A stretch of DNA of 64,000 nucleotides from NCBI GenBank assembly GCA_034008185.1, contig CM067081.1:13949821-14013820 (forward strand), in the 5' to 3' direction. Made by a program: the position numbers and the translations under genes. Of this stretch, positions 58,736-64,000 are shown piece after piece; the stretch's first letter is position 1, and the number at the start of each line of letters is the position of its first letter. This DNA comes from Gorsachius magnificus. Taxonomy: Eukaryota > Chordata > Aves > Pelecaniformes > Ardeidae. The notes beneath the pieces were generated by a model, which did not search any database, was not told the origin of the DNA, and saw nothing but the letters and a program-made list of their open reading frames with translations.

Positions 58736-61700
58736 ACTCAAAACTATTTTAACACCAAAGGAACAGTCATTAGAAACTTGCCCTTATCCAACCTGATATA
58801 TGAAGCTCTAAAGCAGAGGCCAGGAAGCTGTGCATGTACTGCACTGAAAAAAAAGCAGGTCAAAACAGAAATCCTGCAAACCTGTGCCACAGATGAGGGC
58901 CCTTGTAAGGGTTTCACACATCGCCATACGAAGGAAAATACAAATAGTCCAGCCATATCATAGATCTTTAAGACTGCAAAACCATTCTTGGTGTGTAGTG
59001 GGTATTAGTTTAAGAAGCCTTGTAACCACTGTAATAGGTTTCAGACAGTGAGCATACTTTTTCTGTGAATCAGTATGTGATTTCTAGATCTGGAGGGTTT
59101 TGTTTGAATTTACTTAGGAAATCAGTTTCTAGTGATTACATGAAGGACACTGGCAGTTGTTCCTGAGAGATAATGTATTCAGATACAATTTCAGAGGACC
59201 ATTTTAAAATTCTTTACTTCGGGCCAGGCAAAAAGTAATTTAGATGGGCAAATAACAGGATATTTAAAGAAATTGAATAGCTCAAAAGGAAAAAAAAAAT
59301 CGTTAATATATACACTACCTAACAGCAACTGAGTTACTAATGTTCTTAATTTGGAATTAAAGGTGAATTTTATAACTTTTCCTCAAAGTTTAGCACTAGT
59401 TTATTACTCATCAAGCACTTCTGAAATACCACAAAGTCAGCTTACAAAGGTGATGCAATTTCCGGAGGTGCTGGGCCAAGCCTATTGTATAGCATATAGA
59501 TGACATCTGGTATCCAGACTGGAACTGCTTCTGCTATTATCACTGCTGTAAAATGTGTCTGTATGGAGGAGGAGGAGGAGGGATAAAGACAACAGGCCCA
59601 AACCAATCCCTAAAGAAGTTACTTTTAGGCAACTTCTGATTTTCCATTTGCATGATAAATCAGTTGACAATCTACTTCTTAGTAGTTCTTCCAAAAACTG
59701 AACATCCATTAACAGTTGGTGTAGAACAATTAGGGTCCAGAATGCCTTTTTGGAAATTCTGCAAGGATCATTCCAGTATTCATGAAGAACTAATAAGAGA
59801 TGGATTCCGAAAAACTTGAACAAAGTCCAATCAACTCTTTTATAAATACCTGAGTCTTGACTTTTGCTCACTCACCTGGCTCATGTTTAGCTTGAATAAT
59901 AGTAGGCTTAAAAATCTATCACTTAATCCAAGGCCACAACCTGTGATAATGGGCTCATGAGCCCATGTAAATTACCCCCCCCCAGCAGTGAACGGAATAG
60001 CTGGTGTAACTCAAGTGTGGAACTATTGGAGAAAGGCATTGAGAGATTGAGGGCTGTATAGCAGCTGGCTCTTAAGAATACGCATCTGAAGAGGAAGAAA
60101 ATAAAATATACCAGATGGCAGTGGAGGCTCCACAGCAAGAGAGACAGAAGATGAATTTTGATGAGATGAGGGCTTATCATTGCTCAGTTCTCTCTGTGAC
60201 TGAAATAGAAACAATGTTTGTTTTCAGACAAATTCAAGATGCATAACTCAGCTTTTATGCAATCCGTAACTCTTTATAGGAAACATTGGGTACTGCAGAC
60301 CCACATTTATTTCCACTATATCTGATCCATATTAGGTACCAGGCTCTGCAAAGTAAGGCCTATGACTCTATTTAAAAGGAACATGCAGGTATATCTGCAT
60401 CTCCTTCATCTTTATCTTGGTGATAGCTCTCCAAAATGGTATCAGGGATCTGAACTCAGTTTCCTTGTCTCATTTTTTGCGGGGCACAGTGCAGTGCTGC
60501 GCTTGATCACAAAGCACACTGCAATCCTCTGCGAGACACATAAGGAAGGAAGTACCTTTGAGTTTCAAGTTCAGCAAAAAGTTCTTTACAAATCTGGATA
60601 TAAGCCTAAGCATAAGTATAAAACAAGTTGAGAGAAAACAAATTAATAGCAGCAGAGGTTAAAAATCCCTAATCTGATACCTACTTTTTAGATAGGTATG
60701 GTGATAGAGCAATTTTGCCATTTATTTTTAGACTATATGCTGTAAAAAAATTATATTTGGGAGGTGGATTTCTATAAAAGCATCAGAGAGGTACTCAAGG
60801 TTTGGCATTTCACATGTAAATAATTTTGAGAGTAGTTGAACACATAAGGATGAAATCCTGCCTCACTCCAGCCACTAGCAAAGCTCCTGTTCTACTGCAG
60901 AGAAACTACGTTTCAACTTGGATGTGAAATACTCTCCTAATTATCCATAATTTTACTTGGTAATGGAGCCCCATGTTTCTAAATCAATCTAACATGTTTT
61001 CAATTAAGACCTTTCAGTTACGTAAAAACAGTTGAATAATCAGCAGTTTTGTTCCCTATTTTTGCAATGAAAGCAGACCTTCTAAAAGTAAGTCTTTCAG
61101 CCAGTAACAGACACTTCATTTTATCGACAGCAATTAACTTCTTAAATTAAAAAATGACAGCAACTTAGAGAAATCCAACAACTTTTCTTCCTCTTAACTC
61201 TTAATCTCCTAGAAGGTGTGCATTTATCACAAAAATACCAAAAATGTGCTTGCAAAATATAAGCAGAACTCTAAGGCAATGGGATCAATTAAATGCTTTT
61301 CTGGTTTATAACAGATCAGATAAAAGCATGCTAAATGCTTTTGGGTCAAAACATTTAAAATACTGACAGCATTTCTTGTTGTTATTACTGTTCTAATTCT
61401 TTTTCAGAGTCTGGTTCAGTAAAAGGTATTGTAAAAGAGCCAGATCCATATGGTTGGTTTTTTTGAAGACAGTTTATAAAGAACAATATACTCAGTGCAA
61501 GCTGCTTTATAGGTTTTAGAAATGTTTCAATTTTAAGAAATGTTATATAACTCAGTGATAGTTCTAAATGTGGCAGATAAGCAAATGAATTAAGGTTTGG
61601 ATCTGCGTATTTTGTGTATTTACTTCAGTTTTTGAAATATCATCAGCGAGTCCTAATCTTCTTAACCCTTTCAGAGTGCCAAATGCACAGGTTTTGAAAT

Positions 61701-62084
61701 TTTTGTTTTGTGATTTTGCTCCTTCCCTCCTTATTATAGTCCAAACCAATCTAAATCTTCTTCTAATCAGACAAATGAACCAAATGAAGATCTTAGAAAC
61801 CTCACAAACATAAATAAGAAAGACTTAATTTGGTTTATGAGACATCCCCAGACCATCCCTGGAGTCAGGTTGCCCCTGCTAAAAATATACCACTGTGAGT
61901 TTGGACTTCACTTGTGTGGCTGCAGAACTGGTGTCAGCAACAGGGTTTTGGGTTCTGTGATCATGGGATCCTCTTTGCAGGTCAATGTCTTCTTGGGAGA
62001 GGTGGAATCCATCAAAGTTATCCTTTAACTAAGTGTTAAGTCATGAAATTAAGTGAGATGCCCTATTAGTTCGTAAGGCAAGAC
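58736..62084. other. Non-coding stretch
   Basis: No gene is recognised in 3.3 kb. The minus frame at 59482-59871 (129 codons) has a Leu/Ser-rich part from a GGAGGA repeat and no domain. An 18-base perfect palindrome lies at 59949-59966. Confidence 0.5.
59949..59966. repeat. 18-base perfect palindrome
   Basis: ATGGGCTCATGAGCCCAT equals its own reverse complement. It may be chance or a decayed binding or target site. No associated element is seen. Confidence 0.75.
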
Positions 62085-62800
62085 TATTGCAGATGACACC
62101 AAACTAGGTGGTAGTGTTGATCTGCTCAAGGGGAGCAGGGTTCTGCAAAGGGACCTGGACAGGCTGGAGCAATGGGCTGAGGCCAACTGTATGAGGTTCA
62201 ACAAGGCCAAGTGCCGGGTCCTGCACTTTGGTCACAACAACCCCATGCAGTGCTACAGGCTTGGGGAAGAGTGGCTGGAAAGCTGCATGGTGGAAAAAGA
62301 CCTGGGGGTGCTGGTTTACAGCCAGCTGAATATGAGCCAGCAGTGTACCCAGGTGGCCAAGAAGGCCAATGGCATCCTGGCTTGTATCAGGAATAGTGTG
62401 GCCAGCAGGAGTAGGCAAGCGATTGTGCCACTGTACTCAGTGCTGGTGAGGCCGTACCTTGAATGCTGTGTTCAGTTTTGAGCCCCTCACTACAAGAAAG
62501 ACACTGAGGTGCTGGAGCATGTCCAAAGAAGAGTGACAAATCTGGTGAAGGGCTAGAGCACAAGTCTGATGAGGAATGGTTGAAGGAACTGGGGTTTAGT
62601 CTGGAGAAAAGGAAACTGAGTGGAGACCTTATCGCTCTCTACAGCTACCTGAAAGGAGGGTGTAGAGAGGTGGGTGTCAGTCTCTTCTCCCAAGTAACAA
62701 GTGATAGGTCAAGAGGAAATGGCCTCCAGTTGTGCCAGGAGAGGTTTAGATTGGATATGGTGAGAAGTTTCTTCATTGAAAGGGTTTTCAAGCTATGAAT
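62085..62800 (+). mobile_element. CR1 LINE fragment lacking both ends, broken ORF2
   Basis: It begins at the catalytic F-A-D-D region (GCAGATGACACCAAACTAGG) and matches the 50590-51893 copy closely up to about 62800. The frame has a TGA at 62479-62481 in place of a conserved Trp codon. A one-base deletion near 62553 shifts it, and further changes follow. After GAAAGGGTTTTCAAGC the similarity stops, so the 3' UTR and the octamer tail are missing. This is unlike the usual CR1 pattern of 5' truncation only. Confidence 0.88.
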
Positions 62801-64000
62801 TTGCCTACTGGCATAGGGGAGTGTGGGGATTCCAGATGTTAGAAGGAGCACCTCTTGTTTCAGGACTAAAAATCTGTCTTGAAACAATATAATTTCTCTG
62901 AACCATGTTTCACAGACATTTCCCCCATGTTTATGTTTTTAATTTCTCCATTTTAATTTATATTTGCAATGAAAAAAGAAAGCAGTGTTTTCCAGGAGTG
63001 GACAATCTTATTTTGATCTTCTGAGTTTATCTGAACGCAACTGAAAAGAAACTATTTCACAAACATTTTATCAGAAGAAATCACTAAAATTCAGTTTCTA
63101 TAAAGGACTTTAACACATTCTTACACTGGGAAGCTTGGAGTTGAATTATTGTTAAAGGTTAAATCCTTCTGGAAGCAACATTAAGCCATATCAAGCCAGA
63201 AATAAGCTTTGTATCTTTAGCACATTTTTCTAAGGCAACAAGTTTTATACGATCACACTGTCTGTATCTCTTAGTCCTCCTCTAATAGTACAGAAATCAA
63301 CAACCAGCTTTCAAGTACATTGAAAATAGCAGATGAGGTCTTAAAGAGACAAAATTTCTTCAGGTTTCATGTATACCATTAGTAAGAGATTGTAATTTCT
63401 TCAATCATTACTACCCGATAAAGGAAGAAAGCCAGTTATATCTTATCCTCTCACCTGCTCCAAGAGTTGGCAGCCACCTGACCTTTCAAAGAGCACTTTT
63501 TGTGGACCTTTAAATCAGTACGAGCATATGCTACTTCTGACCCAGGAAAATAAACAGGAGATTTGAGAAAGCAGTAAGTGTTTTGCGCATGGAGACACAG
63601 AAGGGAGCTAAGAATGGGGGTGGACACAGAGGGGGAAGAATTAGTCACAGGACACAATTCTGTGGACAACTAGGTGTCATTACTTCTAATTATCTCAGAA
63701 TCAACTTGATTGTTCTTTTTTCTGTGTTTGTAATTCTTAATTGCCATTAAAGGATTCTTCACCATTTCATTGTTTCTCTCTATGCCTTTTTCAATGTGCT
63801 TTTATGATTGTAGTGACAAATATGTCAACTAGTTGCAAAGGATTTTTTGTTCTTATTTAAATAAAGATATAAGGTTTGCAGAGAGAAAAAGCCCCACAAC
63901 AGCAATTCAGAAGTCTGTTTCTCTGTTTCTGTGTAGGAGATGAAAAGGAAAGGAAAGCTTTGCAGAGGTATCTCTAAATCACTTAATCTTATTAAGTGCC
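62801..64000. other. Non-coding stretch to window end
   Basis: No gene or classifiable repeat is seen in the last 1.2 kb. Confidence 0.55.

Noticed and set aside
59482..59871. 129-codon minus frame
   Set aside because: No recognisable domain; hydrophobic and Ser-rich parts derive from a GGAGGA run.
1..64000. CRISPR arrays, tRNA, rRNA or bacterial-type operons
   Set aside because: No regularly spaced direct repeats, no cloverleaf-like sequences noticed, and the composition and repeats are those of a bird genome.

Overview
This is vertebrate, almost certainly avian, nuclear DNA. The evidence is many CR1 LINE fragments with the bird-type 3' octamer tail (ATTCTATG)n, plus solo endogenous-retrovirus LTRs of two families common in birds. 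The background is AT-rich and intron- or desert-like. There are no operons, no convincing long host reading frames, no RNA genes and no CRISPR arrays.

Layout. 1-350 and 5226-6281 are minus-strand copies of a long GC-rich LTR. Six solo LTRs of a second, roughly 540-600 bp family lie at 14304-14898 and 34498-35050 (plus), and at 19203-19745, 24180-24775, 26591-27187 and 48443-49003 (minus). Three of these (19203, 26591, 48443) have perfect 5-bp target duplications. CR1 copies occur at 13879-14935 (split by an LTR), 15886-16172, 41166-43272 (three elements nested in one another), 45754-45805, 50590-51893 (with a 399-codon open reverse-transcriptase reading frame), 52600-53112, 58258-58735 and 62085-62800. 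Much older CR1 relics are recognisable at about 16280-17180 and 36590-36995. Simple repeats include a GATA array (7637-7685), a 36-base poly-A (35995-36030) and a purine-only block of about 350 bp (55432-55790).

Possible host gene. The only stretch that reads like host coding sequence is on the minus strand at 7707-8036. It is a 109-residue carboxy-terminal exon with two hydrophobic segments and a charged tail. A good splice acceptor precedes it and an AATAAA signal lies about 520 bases downstream. I do not recognise the family. Just upstream is a second minus-strand open stretch (8070-8272). It joins the exon in frame if a 32-base GT..AG segment is removed, which is far below normal vertebrate intron length.

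How the parts work together. The sequence is a record of successive retrotransposition into what is probably intronic or intergenic DNA. Old amniote CR1s came first, then bird CR1 subfamilies that inserted into one another, then LTR elements that recombined to solo LTRs. I did not find a clear new biological system. The orphan exon, the nested CR1 cluster and the structural variants of the LTR family are the items most worth a second look.
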